64,000 bases of DNA from Microcoleus sp. FACHB-1515 (GTDB lineage Bacteria; Cyanobacteriota; Cyanobacteriia; Elainellales; Elainellaceae). The number at the start of each line of letters is the position of its first letter. Position 1 is the first letter of the stretch. Below the pieces are notes generated by a model. The model saw nothing but the letters and a program-made list of their open reading frames with translations, ran no database searches and had not been told where the DNA came from. The DNA is taken from assembly GCF_014696105.1 (NCBI RefSeq), contig NZ_JACJPO010000056.1, forward strand, positions 186,001-250,000. Reading direction: 5' to 3'. Below, in pieces: positions 55,059 to 63,987 of this stretch. Both the position numbers and the translations under genes were made by a program.

Positions 55059-57059
55059 ATGAACACTCAACCCGTTTCAACTCAGGCACGTTTGTTTTGG
55101 CGGCGATCGCTTTTTAATTCACTGTTTCTGGCGCTGGTGCTGATTGCGCCGCCCGTTCTGGCAGATGATTTGGTGATTGAACTGAGCGATTCACCCGATG
55201 CGATCGAGCCGTCTTCCACTGAACTGAACGATTTGCCCCAATTCATTGAGCCGTCCCCGGAGATCGAGCCATCCGCAACCGTCCTGCTTGAACGACCTGT
55301 GCCGACCAAGGCGATCGAGCAACCTGCTTCAAGTCCGGCTATGTCGCAAGTTCCTTCGGTGTCGCAGCTTGCCGAGGTGCAGCCAACCGATATACAGCCG
55401 ACGCGATCGAATGCAACGGCGATGGCGCAGGTGACATCGATCTCGCAACTGTCGGACGTGCAGCCGACCGACTGGGCGTTTCAGGCGTTGCAATCCCTCG
55501 TTGAGCGCTACGGCTGTATTGCCGGATATCCCGATGGAACCTATCGAGGACAGCGGGCACTGACGCGCTTCGAGTTTGCGGCAGGATTGAATGCCTGTCT
55601 CGATCGCATCAATGAAATCATTCAGGCCGGACTTGCCGATGCCATCACGGAAGAAGATTTAGCCTCGGTGCGGCGCTTGCAAGAAGAATTTGCCGCAGAA
55701 CTAGCAACCTTGCGCGGTCGCGTTGATGCGCTCGAAGCTCGCACGGCAGAACTCGAAGCCAATCAGTTTTCCACCACAACCGTTTTGCGCGGTCAGGTTT
55801 GGTTCAACGTCACGGGTGCAGCAGCGACCGATGATGTACAGGTTGAAACGAGCAATCTTGGTACACCGCTGAATTTGCGTCCGGCAGGCCGAAATTCAGT
55901 GACGGGCAGGCCGATCGTCAGCATTGTCGATGGCGACGACGCGGAAATTGTGTTTAACCGCTATGCGCTGTTGAGCCTGAACACGTCTTTTTCAGGGCGC
56001 GATTCGCTTGTGACGCAGTTGGTGTTTGGTTCGTCCAATTCGCCGAGCAACGTGTTTGCCTCAGCCGGATTATTCAACACGTTTGGAACACCATTTACTG
56101 ACCAAACCGGAACCCCAACGGCCAACGTCGTCAGCGTCCGCGAATTGTTTTACAGCTTTCCCGTCGGCGATGATTTTCAGTTTGTTGTGGGGCCGCGCAT
56201 CAACTGGTATCGCTATTTTGACCAGAACGCTTTCACACTTTTCCTCACAGGAGCCAGCAGCTTTAACGCCAGCGGCAGCACACTTTTGAACGCGATCGAT
56301 CGCGGTTCTGGCCTCGTCATCGTTTGGGATATCAACGACCAGTTTGATTTCGCGGTGGGCTATTTGGGCGAGAATACCGAGTTTTTGCCGGATGCCTTTT
56401 TCAACACGTCGTCAAATCCTAGTCGCGGCTTATTCAACGGCACCAATACCATCACGGCGCAACTCACCTATTCACCCAGCAGTCGCGCCAATCTGCGGTT
56501 TATCTACAATCGATCGACTTTGGCGGCCAATGTGAACATCCGCAATGAAAACGGCGTGATCACAGGTCAAGGCGTCGGCGGTGCAACCGGAGAACCGATT
56601 TACGGCGTGGCAGACGATGGCTTTGGTGGCTCGATCGAAGACGCGACTGCCGACACCTTTGGCTTCAACTTCGACTGGTTCATCACTGACAACATCGGGC
56701 TGTTTGGCCGCTATACCTATGGCTCAACCGACATCGTGCCGGAAGATGACGATCGCGACAGCGGCAGCATCAACGCGCAATCGCTTCAGGCAGGAATTTC
56801 GTTTCTCGATTTCCTCACGGATGGCGCTCGGCTGACGCTTTCCTACACCACACCGTTCTCGGTTCTCGACGGACGCAGCTTCCTCGCTGCGGGCGGCGGT
56901 GATGGCGGCGTGCAGTATGATTTTGAAGCGACCTATTACTTGCCGATTACCAACAATATTGCGATCGTGCCCGCAATCTACTTCATCGGCAATCCGAATA
57001 ACTTCAGCGACAACCCGAATATTTGGGTCGGCAATTTACGCACGCAGTTCTCGTTCTAA
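55059..57059 (+). CDS. SLH-domain outer-membrane porin (iron-uptake-porin type)
   Basis: 666 residues from ATG 55059. Signal peptide ends PPVLADD. A Ser/Pro/Glu-rich segment is followed by one SLH domain (about 125-180: QPTDWAFQALQSLVERYGCI, GYPDGTYRG, LTRFEFAAGL) that binds peptidoglycan-linked polymer. Next come a short coiled coil (LATLRGRVDALEARTAELEA) and a C-terminal beta barrel ending in RTQFSF. Cyanobacterial porins of this type pass inorganic ions such as iron. Terminator follows. Confidence 0.88.
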   Translation: MNTQPVSTQARLFWRRSLFNSLFLALVLIAPPVLADDLVIELSDSPDAIEPSSTELNDLPQFIEPSPEIEPSATVLLERPVPTKAIEQPASSPAMSQVPSVSQLAEVQPTDIQPTRSNATAMAQVTSISQLSDVQPTDWAFQALQSLVERYGCIAGYPDGTYRGQRALTRFEFAAGLNACLDRINEIIQAGLADAITEEDLASVRRLQEEFAAELATLRGRVDALEARTAELEANQFSTTTVLRGQVWFNVTGAAATDDVQVETSNLGTPLNLRPAGRNSVTGRPIVSIVDGDDAEIVFNRYALLSLNTSFSGRDSLVTQLVFGSSNSPSNVFASAGLFNTFGTPFTDQTGTPTANVVSVRELFYSFPVGDDFQFVVGPRINWYRYFDQNAFTLFLTGASSFNASGSTLLNAIDRGSGLVIVWDINDQFDFAVGYLGENTEFLPDAFFNTSSNPSRGLFNGTNTITAQLTYSPSSRANLRFIYNRSTLAANVNIRNENGVITGQGVGGATGEPIYGVADDGFGGSIEDATADTFGFNFDWFITDNIGLFGRYTYGSTDIVPEDDDRDSGSINAQSLQAGISFLDFLTDGARLTLSYTTPFSVLDGRSFLAAGGGDGGVQYDFEATYYLPITNNIAIVPAIYFIGNPNNFSDNPNIWVGNLRTQFSF

Positions 57060-57063
57060 CGTC

Positions 57064-57107
57064 AAACAGGCAGTCAAGATTTCGATCGCGCTTGACTGCC
57101 TGTTTTT
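57064..57107 (+). terminator. Porin gene terminator, 15-bp perfect stem
   Basis: AAACAGGCAGTCAAG (57064-57078) pairs perfectly with CTTGACTGCCTGTTT (57091-57105), followed by T's. Confidence 0.9.
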
Positions 57108-57247
57108 GCGGCAAAGTGTAAAAGATGCAACACTTCTCCGGTTTCTAAGACGCTATATCAAAGTAAACTGGCTCAACTTTTTCAGCCTTTTTCTAACGCA
57201 AAATTTCTCAGAGCAAGAATCTCAGGAAAAAATGATAGTAAATGCTT

Positions 57248-57499
57248 TTAATCCATCAGCAGCCACAGCTTATGCAGCGCTTTTGACTCGCCTGCATAAG
57301 GTGCTTCGTAATTCAGCATCCAGCAGCGCTCTAAATACTCGGTGCGCTGCTCATAAAATTGCTCTCGCGCCAAAGCATTGAGGAGCGATCGCCAAGCTGC
57401 CGTGAGCGGCAACCCAAGCTGGAACTTTGCTTGACGCGGAGCAGGTGCAGAATCGGGAATTAATTCGAGTTCTCGATAGCGTTGCCACTGCGGATTCAT
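57248..57499 (-). CDS. Small cytosolic protein of unknown function
   Basis: About 83 residues from ATG 57499, chosen because GGAGGAT lies 6 bases upstream. Composition rich in Arg, Leu, Glu and Tyr (MNPQWQRYRELELIP; EQFYEQRTEYLERCW). No signal peptide or known domain. It reads away from the hpxO operon. Confidence 0.65.
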   Translation of the reverse strand: MNPQWQRYRELELIPDSAPAPRQAKFQLGLPLTAAWRSLLNALAREQFYEQRTEYLERCWMLNYEAPYAGESKALHKLWLLMD

Positions 57500-57684
57500 G
57501 GTTATCCTCCAGAAAGTGAAGCGCAATTTGAGCGCAGCTTAATTCCAGAAAACCCAAATCTTTCAAGGTTCTCGCGGCATGGCGCAGCAATTTCGGACAA
57601 GATGCAGTCAAATTGTTCTTCAGTAACATTTTTATTTTACAAGCTGTACTAGAGATTTCACATCTTCCACTGGGGTAACTCAAA

Positions 57685-58842
57685 ATGGAAAACTTAAAAG
57701 CGATCGTGATTGGCGCGGGAATGGGCGGTTTGGCAACCGGGATTGCCCTGCGGCAGGCCGGATATGCAGTCGAAATGTACGATCGCGTCAGCGAACTGCG
57801 CCCTGCCGGAGCCGGAATTTCGCTGTGGTCAAACGGCGTCAAAGTCCTCAACCGTCTGGGTTTGGGCAAAGACATCGCGGCAATCGGTGGGCCGATGGAG
57901 CAGGTCGCCTACTACAGCAACACAGGCGAAAAGCTGACGGCGTTTAGCCTCAAACCCCTGGTCGATCGCGTCGGTCAAGCTCCGTATCCCGTTGCTCGCA
58001 CGGATTTACAGGGAATGCTGCTTGACAAATTCGGCGCGGAAAACGTGCAGCTCAACTCGAAATGCGTCGCGATCGAGCAGGACGATCACAGCGTCACCGC
58101 CATCTTTGAAGACGGACACAAAGCAACAGGCGATGTTCTCGTGGCCGCCGACGGAACTCACTCGATGATTCGCCCTTATGTGACTGGATCTCCGATCGAA
58201 CGGCGCTATGTGGGCTATGTGAACTGGAACGGACTGGTTCCCGCCAGCGAAGACCTCGCCCCGAAAAATAGTTGGGATGTGTATGTCGGCGAACACAAGC
58301 GAGCATCGATGATGCCTGTGGGCGGCGATCGCTTCTACTTTTTCTTTGACGTGCCGTTGCCAAAAGGCACACCCGCAGGCGATCACCGCGAAGATCTATC
58401 CGGCTTCTTTGCAGGCTGGGCGGCTCCGGTGCGGCGACTAATCGATCGGCTCGATCCGGCCAAAACCAATCGCGTCGAAATTCACGACATTGAACCGCTA
58501 CAAACCTTGGTGCGCGGACGAGTTGCCCTGCTTGGCGATGCGGCTCACAGCACCGCACCCGATTTGGGGCAGGGGGGCTGTCAGGCAATGGAAGATGCGC
58601 TGGTGCTGACAAACTATTTGCAGACGACGAATCTCAGCGTTGAGGATGCCTTGAAGCGATATGAAGAAGCGAGGCGCGATCGCGTGGCAGACGTGATCAC
58701 TCGCGCCCGCAAGCGATCGAACATGACGCACGGCAAGGAACCGGAGAAAACTCAGCAGTGGTATGAAGAACTGAAAAGCGAAGATGGCTCTAACATTATG
58801 GATGCGATTTCGCGCACAATTTTGGCGGGGCCACTTCAGTAA
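57685..58842 (+). CDS. hpxO: FAD-dependent urate hydroxylase
   Basis: 385 residues. FAD Rossmann motif VIGAGMGGLATGIALRQAG, second Rossmann-type motif VAADGTHS, GD motif LLGDAAHSTAPDLGQGG. The body matches Klebsiella HpxO along its length, including YVNWNGLV, FYFFFDVPLP, RVEIHDIEPLQ and the C-terminal ITHGKD-like THGKE. It oxidises urate to 5-hydroxyisourate with NADH and O2, replacing uricase. First gene of the urate operon. No TGTATACA motif is seen before it. Confidence 0.93.
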   Translation: MENLKAIVIGAGMGGLATGIALRQAGYAVEMYDRVSELRPAGAGISLWSNGVKVLNRLGLGKDIAAIGGPMEQVAYYSNTGEKLTAFSLKPLVDRVGQAPYPVARTDLQGMLLDKFGAENVQLNSKCVAIEQDDHSVTAIFEDGHKATGDVLVAADGTHSMIRPYVTGSPIERRYVGYVNWNGLVPASEDLAPKNSWDVYVGEHKRASMMPVGGDRFYFFFDVPLPKGTPAGDHREDLSGFFAGWAAPVRRLIDRLDPAKTNRVEIHDIEPLQTLVRGRVALLGDAAHSTAPDLGQGGCQAMEDALVLTNYLQTTNLSVEDALKRYEEARRDRVADVITRARKRSNMTHGKEPEKTQQWYEELKSEDGSNIMDAISRTILAGPLQ

Positions 58843-58855
58843 TTTGGCATGAACG

Positions 58856-59209
58856 ATGGGCAAATTAACCACGCATGTTCTTGACACGGCGAACGGCTGT
58901 CCAGCAGCCAATTTGACGATCGAACTTTGGCAGATCGATCGCGCTTCTGGTGAAAAAATACGGCTCAAAACCGTCACCACAAACTTGGATGGCCGCACTG
59001 ATACACCGATGCTGGCTGATGATGAGTTTGCGATCGGACTTTATGAACTGGTGTTTTTTGTTGGTAGCTATTTCGCGAATGAAACGTTAGGCGATCCAGC
59101 GTTTCTCGATCGAATTCCGATTCAGTTTGGCATTGCCGATGCAGCCGCACACTATCACGTGCCGCTTTTAGTTTCGCCTTGGTCGTATAGCACGTACCGA
59201 GGCAGCTAA
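58856..59209 (+). CDS. uraH: 5-Hydroxyisourate hydrolase
   Basis: 117 residues, transthyretin-like. N-terminal [14 protein letters not shown] (catalytic His), middle RTDTP and ending with the signature [17 protein letters not shown]. It hydrolyses 5-hydroxyisourate to OHCU. It starts 13 bases after hpxO. Confidence 0.96.
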   Translation: MGKLTTHVLDTANGCPAANLTIELWQIDRASGEKIRLKTVTTNLDGRTDTPMLADDEFAIGLYELVFFVGSYFANETLGDPAFLDRIPIQFGIADAAAHYHVPLLVSPWSYSTYRGS

Positions 59210-59216
59210 ACTTGGA

Positions 59217-59792
59217 TTGGCGAATTTTCTCAACTCGGTGTTTCACTACAAAATTGATGACGAATTAGAACTGCGGCTGTTTGAAATGCGTCATGCAGAA
59301 ATTCTGTTTGCGCTAGTAGACCAAAATCGCGATCGCCTGCGCCAATGGCTATCTTGGGTGGATGATTCGCGATCGCTTCAAGACACGGAAAAATTCATTC
59401 AAGACTCTTTGCAAGAATTTGAAAGCGATCGCGGTTTTGCCGCCGGAATTTGGTTTCAACATCAGCTTGTCGGCAGTCTTGGCTTGCATGATATTTGCCA
59501 GAGAGACCGCAAAGCCACGATCGGCTATTGGCTATCAAAAACCGCAGAGGGCAAAGGAATTATGACCAATGCTTGTCGAGGCATTATCAACTATCTGTTT
59601 GAGGAACAAAAGCTGCATCGATTAACAATTCGAGTCCAGCCTGAAAACCATCGCAGCCGAGCAATTCCAGAGCGGCTTGGATTTCAAAAAGAAGGAATTC
59701 TGCGACAGGATAACTGGATGTACGATCGCTATATTGATCTGATCGTTTACGGACTGCTTGCAGATGAATGGCAACGCGATCGCGCTCAATGA
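59217..59792 (+). CDS. GNAT acetyltransferase, RimJ/RimL type
   Basis: 191 residues from TTG 59217, 7 bases after uraH; a GTG at 59238 would also fit. Fold: LRLFEMRHAEILFALVD, IGYWLSKTAEGKGIMTNA (acetyl-CoA site) and ENHRSRAIPERLGF. This family acetylates N-terminal or small amine substrates. It is embedded between uraH and uraD, so expressed with them; a metabolic link is not evident. The substrate is unknown. Confidence 0.87.
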   Translation: MANFLNSVFHYKIDDELELRLFEMRHAEILFALVDQNRDRLRQWLSWVDDSRSLQDTEKFIQDSLQEFESDRGFAAGIWFQHQLVGSLGLHDICQRDRKATIGYWLSKTAEGKGIMTNACRGIINYLFEEQKLHRLTIRVQPENHRSRAIPERLGFQKEGILRQDNWMYDRYIDLIVYGLLADEWQRDRAQ

Positions 59793-59814
59793 ATCTTTTA
59801 TCATCAATTAAAAC

Positions 59815-60318
59815 ATGACTTATTCGATCGCCCAACTCAACGAAATGAGCGAAGCTGAATTTGTTTCCGCGCTTGGAGACATTTTTGAAAATACACCAGA
59901 CATTGCGCGTGAAGTTTATCAGCAGCGTCCGTTTTTCGATCTAGAAGTGCTGGTTGAGCGCATGGAAGATGCGGTTTTTCTGCTGGATGAAGCGGCAAAG
60001 CTTGCCTTAATTCAGGCACATCCTGATTTAGGCAGTCAAGCAAAAATGGCGGATGCTTCTATCCAGGAGCAGGCAGGAGTCGGACTCGATCGCCTCACGT
60101 CCGAAGAATTCGATCGCTTTCAAACGCTGAATCAAACCTACAAAGAGCGATTTGGGTTTCCATTCGTGATGGCCGTGAAAAATCAAACGAAGGAAAGTAT
60201 TTTAGAAGCGTTCGATCGCCGTCTCGAAAATCCATTTGATACTGAGATTGATCAAGCATTAGAAGAAATCACCAAAATTGCTGAATTTCGCCTGCGCGAT
60301 CGAGTAGAGCCTGCCTAA
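59815..60318 (+). CDS. uraD: OHCU decarboxylase
   Basis: 167 residues. LNEMSEAEFVSALGDIFENT, the catalytic His in QAHPDLGSQAKM, and RFGFPFVMAVK match 2-oxo-4-hydroxy-4-carboxy-5-ureidoimidazoline decarboxylase. It gives S-allantoin. Last gene of the hpxO operon. Allantoinase and later ureide enzymes are not in the window. Confidence 0.96.
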   Translation: MTYSIAQLNEMSEAEFVSALGDIFENTPDIAREVYQQRPFFDLEVLVERMEDAVFLLDEAAKLALIQAHPDLGSQAKMADASIQEQAGVGLDRLTSEEFDRFQTLNQTYKERFGFPFVMAVKNQTKESILEAFDRRLENPFDTEIDQALEEITKIAEFRLRDRVEPA

Positions 60319-60473
60319 AGCGGTTTTGGCTCGTTCAATTCCCACAAGTTGCCTGTTTCCGCTCAGCAATTTCCTCAGCCGAAAATTACTGGAATCTGGC
60401 GATCGCACTCGCTCTAGAAGCAGGTAAATTCAGGCAAAATAAGTGGGTATAGCCCGTACATTGTCCTTTTGCC

Positions 60474-62651
60474 TTGAATCATTTTCTTTGGCTTGACCAG
60501 GTGCAGCCGAGTCATCACTGCATTGTGGGCGAGCAAGCCTTGAGTTTGAGTAAATTGATGCAGCGCGGTTTCCCGGTTGCAGGCGGAGTCATCACCGCGA
60601 TCGCCTTTGAGCAGTTTCGCACCGCGATCGACTGGCTCGATCCGCTGCTGACCGATTTTTCGCAATCGACGCTGCATCTAGAGTCGGATGCCAAACAGCT
60701 ACAGGCGATTGCCCGCCAGCTTCGCGATCGCATCGCCGCCACGCCGCTGCGGGCTGACTGGCTGCCCCACACCTGGCAAACTCCGGCCTTGCTGCTGCGT
60801 CCCCAAGTGCTGCACTCCGGCGCAAGCGCGAACGACTGGCTCGCGCCGCAAATTTGCTGGGCAGAACCGGACGCGATCGCAGTGGCACTCAAGCGCGTTT
60901 GGAGCGAAGTGTTTCGGGCAAAAAGCTTGCTGTTCTGGCAGCGAATGCGTTCCGGTAGCCCTTCGGAATCGCACCTGCCGCTTGCAGAAATTCAGTTGGC
61001 CGTTTTGGTGCAGCCGATTTCAGCCGCGATCGCGTCGGGACGGCTGCGCCTGAGCGAAACGGAAAAACTGCTGCAAGGTCAGCCCGGACTCGACGGCATA
61101 AGCGGTTTAACCGATACGATTCTCGCAAATCTGCTGCAAGGATCGAGCGCCAGTCCGCATCACCTGCAACTGAACAGTCACGATCGATCGCCTGATTGCC
61201 TTGTTCGCACCACTGCAACTGCCCAGCCTATTCTCCAGCCCAGTCAAATTCAGCAGTTGATGCAGCTTGCCCAAGCCATTGCCGCCGAAATGCACAGCGG
61301 CATCGAATTCGAGTGGCTGCTGACCGATCGCTTTTGGCTGACGCAGGTGCGATCGCTGTCCGGCGAGGTTGGCCTGCCGCAGCCCAGTCTTGCGAGCGAT
61401 CCGGTTTGGGTGCGCGGCCTCGCCGCCTCCAGCGGACAAGCGATCGGAACAGCTTGGGTGCTGAACGACGAAACAATTCCTGCCGATTTGCCTGCGGATG
61501 CGATCGTGATTGCCAAGCGGCTTGCGATCGCATCTTTTCACCGCTTCAGCATTCAGGGCTTCGCGATCGAGCAGGGCAGCATGACCAGCCACAGCGCAAT
61601 TTTGGCTCGCGAACTGGGCATTCCGGCGATCGTTGGCGCGATTGATGCGACGCGACAAATCAAAACGGGCGATCGCGTGTGTCTCGATGGCGATCGCGGC
61701 CTGCTCTATCCGGTCGCGATCGATCGACAGTTGACGGGTAAATCTATGACGGTCAAACCTAGCGCACCCATTCGGGCGATCGCCCTGTCCCCGCCTCATC
61801 TATCTCCGACGCAGCCAAAGCTGATGGTGAATATGAGTCAGGCGGCGACGCTGGAAACGATTCAGTCAGTGCCGATCGCGGGAATTGGCTTGCTGCGAGC
61901 CGATTTGCTGCTGCTCGATCTGCTGCAAGCTCCGGCAACAGTGTCCACCAGCATTCAAATTAAAGATCGTATCCGTCCGTTTGCCGCTGCCCTTCATCCG
62001 CGTCCGGTGTTCTATCGATCGATCGATCGATCGCTTCAGGTGAGTGGTCGTCCGCTGTTGGGACTGCACGGCACGTCTAGCTATGCGCTGGAAACAAGCT
62101 GGTTTCAGCGGGAACTGCTTGCCCTGCGCCAGCTTCAGCAGGAAGGCTATGACAATTTGCATTTGCTGCTGCCGTTTGTGCGGACGGTGGAAGAGTTTGA
62201 GTATTGTCGATCGCAAGTTGAGCAAGCGGGGTTGATGCAGCCTTCTTTTCAGCTTTGGATCATGGCGGAAGTGCCTTCTGTGCTGTTTTTGCTGCCTGAC
62301 TATGTGAAAGCGGGAGTGCAGGGCATCGCGATCGGTTCCAATGATTTAACGCAGCTATTGCTGGGAATCGATCGCGATGAGCCGCAGTTTGCTCACCACA
62401 CCGCTATGCATCCTGCCGTTTTGCAAGCGATGCAGCAACTGATTCAAACGGCTCAACGGCTCAACATTTCCTGCTCGATTTGCGGCCAAGCCGCCAGCCA
62501 GCCTGAGCTGATTGCCCTGCTGGTGCAGTGGGGCATTTCGGCAATCTCTGTTGAACCGCAGGCGATCGAAACCACCGCACAGGCGATCGCTGCTCATTGC
62601 GCTTCAAGGATGCCGATCGATCGAAAATTTGATTTTCGCGACTTCCATTAA
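60474..62651 (+). CDS. PEP-synthase/PPDK-like protein with degenerate ATP-binding part
   Basis: 725 residues from TTG 60474. The N-terminal 300 residues align only loosely with the PPDK ATP-grasp domain: the usual VRSSA-type motif reads LLLRPQVLHSGASAND. The central phospho-His domain is intact (QGSMTSHSAILARELGIPAI, His about 369). The C-terminal PEP/pyruvate barrel has GIGLLRADLL, LLPFVRTVEEF, GSNDLTQLLL and the Cys in SICGQAAS. It could be a PEP-utilising enzyme with a changed nucleotide step. Confidence 0.75.
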   Translation: MNHFLWLDQVQPSHHCIVGEQALSLSKLMQRGFPVAGGVITAIAFEQFRTAIDWLDPLLTDFSQSTLHLESDAKQLQAIARQLRDRIAATPLRADWLPHTWQTPALLLRPQVLHSGASANDWLAPQICWAEPDAIAVALKRVWSEVFRAKSLLFWQRMRSGSPSESHLPLAEIQLAVLVQPISAAIASGRLRLSETEKLLQGQPGLDGISGLTDTILANLLQGSSASPHHLQLNSHDRSPDCLVRTTATAQPILQPSQIQQLMQLAQAIAAEMHSGIEFEWLLTDRFWLTQVRSLSGEVGLPQPSLASDPVWVRGLAASSGQAIGTAWVLNDETIPADLPADAIVIAKRLAIASFHRFSIQGFAIEQGSMTSHSAILARELGIPAIVGAIDATRQIKTGDRVCLDGDRGLLYPVAIDRQLTGKSMTVKPSAPIRAIALSPPHLSPTQPKLMVNMSQAATLETIQSVPIAGIGLLRADLLLLDLLQAPATVSTSIQIKDRIRPFAAALHPRPVFYRSIDRSLQVSGRPLLGLHGTSSYALETSWFQRELLALRQLQQEGYDNLHLLLPFVRTVEEFEYCRSQVEQAGLMQPSFQLWIMAEVPSVLFLLPDYVKAGVQGIAIGSNDLTQLLLGIDRDEPQFAHHTAMHPAVLQAMQQLIQTAQRLNISCSICGQAASQPELIALLVQWGISAISVEPQAIETTAQAIAAHCASRMPIDRKFDFRDFH

Positions 62652-62753
62652 CAAAACTTAACTATACTAAAGGCTTATTTCAGATGGGGGACGACCAAAT
62701 GTAATTGGCGTTACTAATCTGGACAGGTGTGAATTTTTCTGGAGATATTTTTA

Positions 62754-63917
62754 ATGAGATCCTCGCTTCAGTTTCTCGCCAGCTTTATTGGCGTTGCAGG
62801 TTTGAGCTTGTCGGTTAGCCTCCCCTCGGTTGCTCAAACCAGTCCTTCGCGTCAGGGTGTGACGGGCAGCAACTACCAATCTGCCGTGTCGATCCCGGCT
62901 AACTCGCAGTCAGAAAGCATCGTCGCGATCGTCGATGAAAGCGATTCGTTTGAACTGCTAAACGCCTTGATTCGCGTCGCAGCGATCGAAGACCCCAGCA
63001 TTGCGACAAAACTGAGCAGTGGTGAATTTACCGTTTTTGCACCGACCGATGAAGCCTTCGCCGCCCTGCCGCCCGATGCGATTCGCGCTTTGGTGCAGCC
63101 GCAAAACCGCGATTTGCTGGTTCGCATTCTCTCCAATCACATCGTTCCGGGCGTTGTTCCTGCCTCGGAAATTGCCTCGATCGATTTGGGCACCAGCATT
63201 GGTACTGGCTTGACGCCGCCTCCGGGTGACTTTAGCCCCAATGACAACGTTGCCAACGTGGACACCAGCCAGTCGATTCGCCCCAACAGCGATCGCGACA
63301 TGAGCAACGCAGGCGGACTGCCTTCCAGCGGTGTGCAGCCAGAAGGCAACTTGACGCCACCTCCGGGTGACTTCAATCCCAACGATAACGTCGGCAATGT
63401 GGACACCAGCGACTCGATTCGTCCCAACAGCGACCAAAGCATGAGCAGTCCCGGAGGCGTGGGAAGCGTTGCTCAAACGGAAATTCCGGGTCGTCCCGAA
63501 GCTACACCCGGATTTGACACGCCGGGCGATGTGCAGCGCGGTGACTCGAACATGAACATGGACAGCATGGACAGCATGGGCAGCACCGGCAACATGAATA
63601 TGGACAGCCGTGACGACAACCAAGCCTCTGAGCCGCCTTCGGGTGAACTGCGTCCGAACGAAAACGTGGCGAACGTGCAGGGCGAAACGCTTTCCCCGCG
63701 CGGCGATCGCAACTCCGCAAGCAACTCGATGAACATGGGTAACTCGTCGGCGATGAGCGGCACCTCGATCAGTGCGGCTCGCGTAATTGGCGCAGACATC
63801 CCAGCAAGCAATGGCGTCATCCATGCGATCAACCGCGTCATCTTGACGCCGGAATTGCAGTCGGAACTGCAAGAAGCGATCGTCAATGTGGATAGTGCCA
63901 GCAGCCCTGCCCGCTAA
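62754..63917 (+). CDS. Exported FAS1 (fasciclin) protein with an interrupting repeat insert
   Basis: 387 residues. Signal peptide ends PSVAQT. The FAS1 H1 motif FTVFAPTDEAFAALPPDA is at about 92-109 and the YH-like NHIVPG follows at about 128. The H2 end, ARVIGADIPASNGVIHAI, comes only at about 342-359. Between them, residues 152-337 are low complexity, with two copies of TPPPGDF-PNDNV-NVDTS (153-183, 200-230), a weak third and a Met/Asn/Ser-rich tract. FAS1 domains mediate adhesion. A strong terminator follows. Confidence 0.85.
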   Translation: MRSSLQFLASFIGVAGLSLSVSLPSVAQTSPSRQGVTGSNYQSAVSIPANSQSESIVAIVDESDSFELLNALIRVAAIEDPSIATKLSSGEFTVFAPTDEAFAALPPDAIRALVQPQNRDLLVRILSNHIVPGVVPASEIASIDLGTSIGTGLTPPPGDFSPNDNVANVDTSQSIRPNSDRDMSNAGGLPSSGVQPEGNLTPPPGDFNPNDNVGNVDTSDSIRPNSDQSMSSPGGVGSVAQTEIPGRPEATPGFDTPGDVQRGDSNMNMDSMDSMGSTGNMNMDSRDDNQASEPPSGELRPNENVANVQGETLSPRGDRNSASNSMNMGNSSAMSGTSISAARVIGADIPASNGVIHAINRVILTPELQSELQEAIVNVDSASSPAR

Positions 63918-63938
63918 TTTACGACAGTCACACTTCTA

Positions 63939-63987
63939 AAAAAGCCGTTCCCGCTCGCCAGTTGGCCGTTTGCGGGAACGGCTTTTT
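63939..63987 (+). terminator. Terminator after the FAS1 gene
   Basis: AAAAAGCCGTTCCCGC (63939-63954) pairs perfectly with GCGGGAACGGCTTTTT (63972-63987), ending in T's. Confidence 0.92.
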
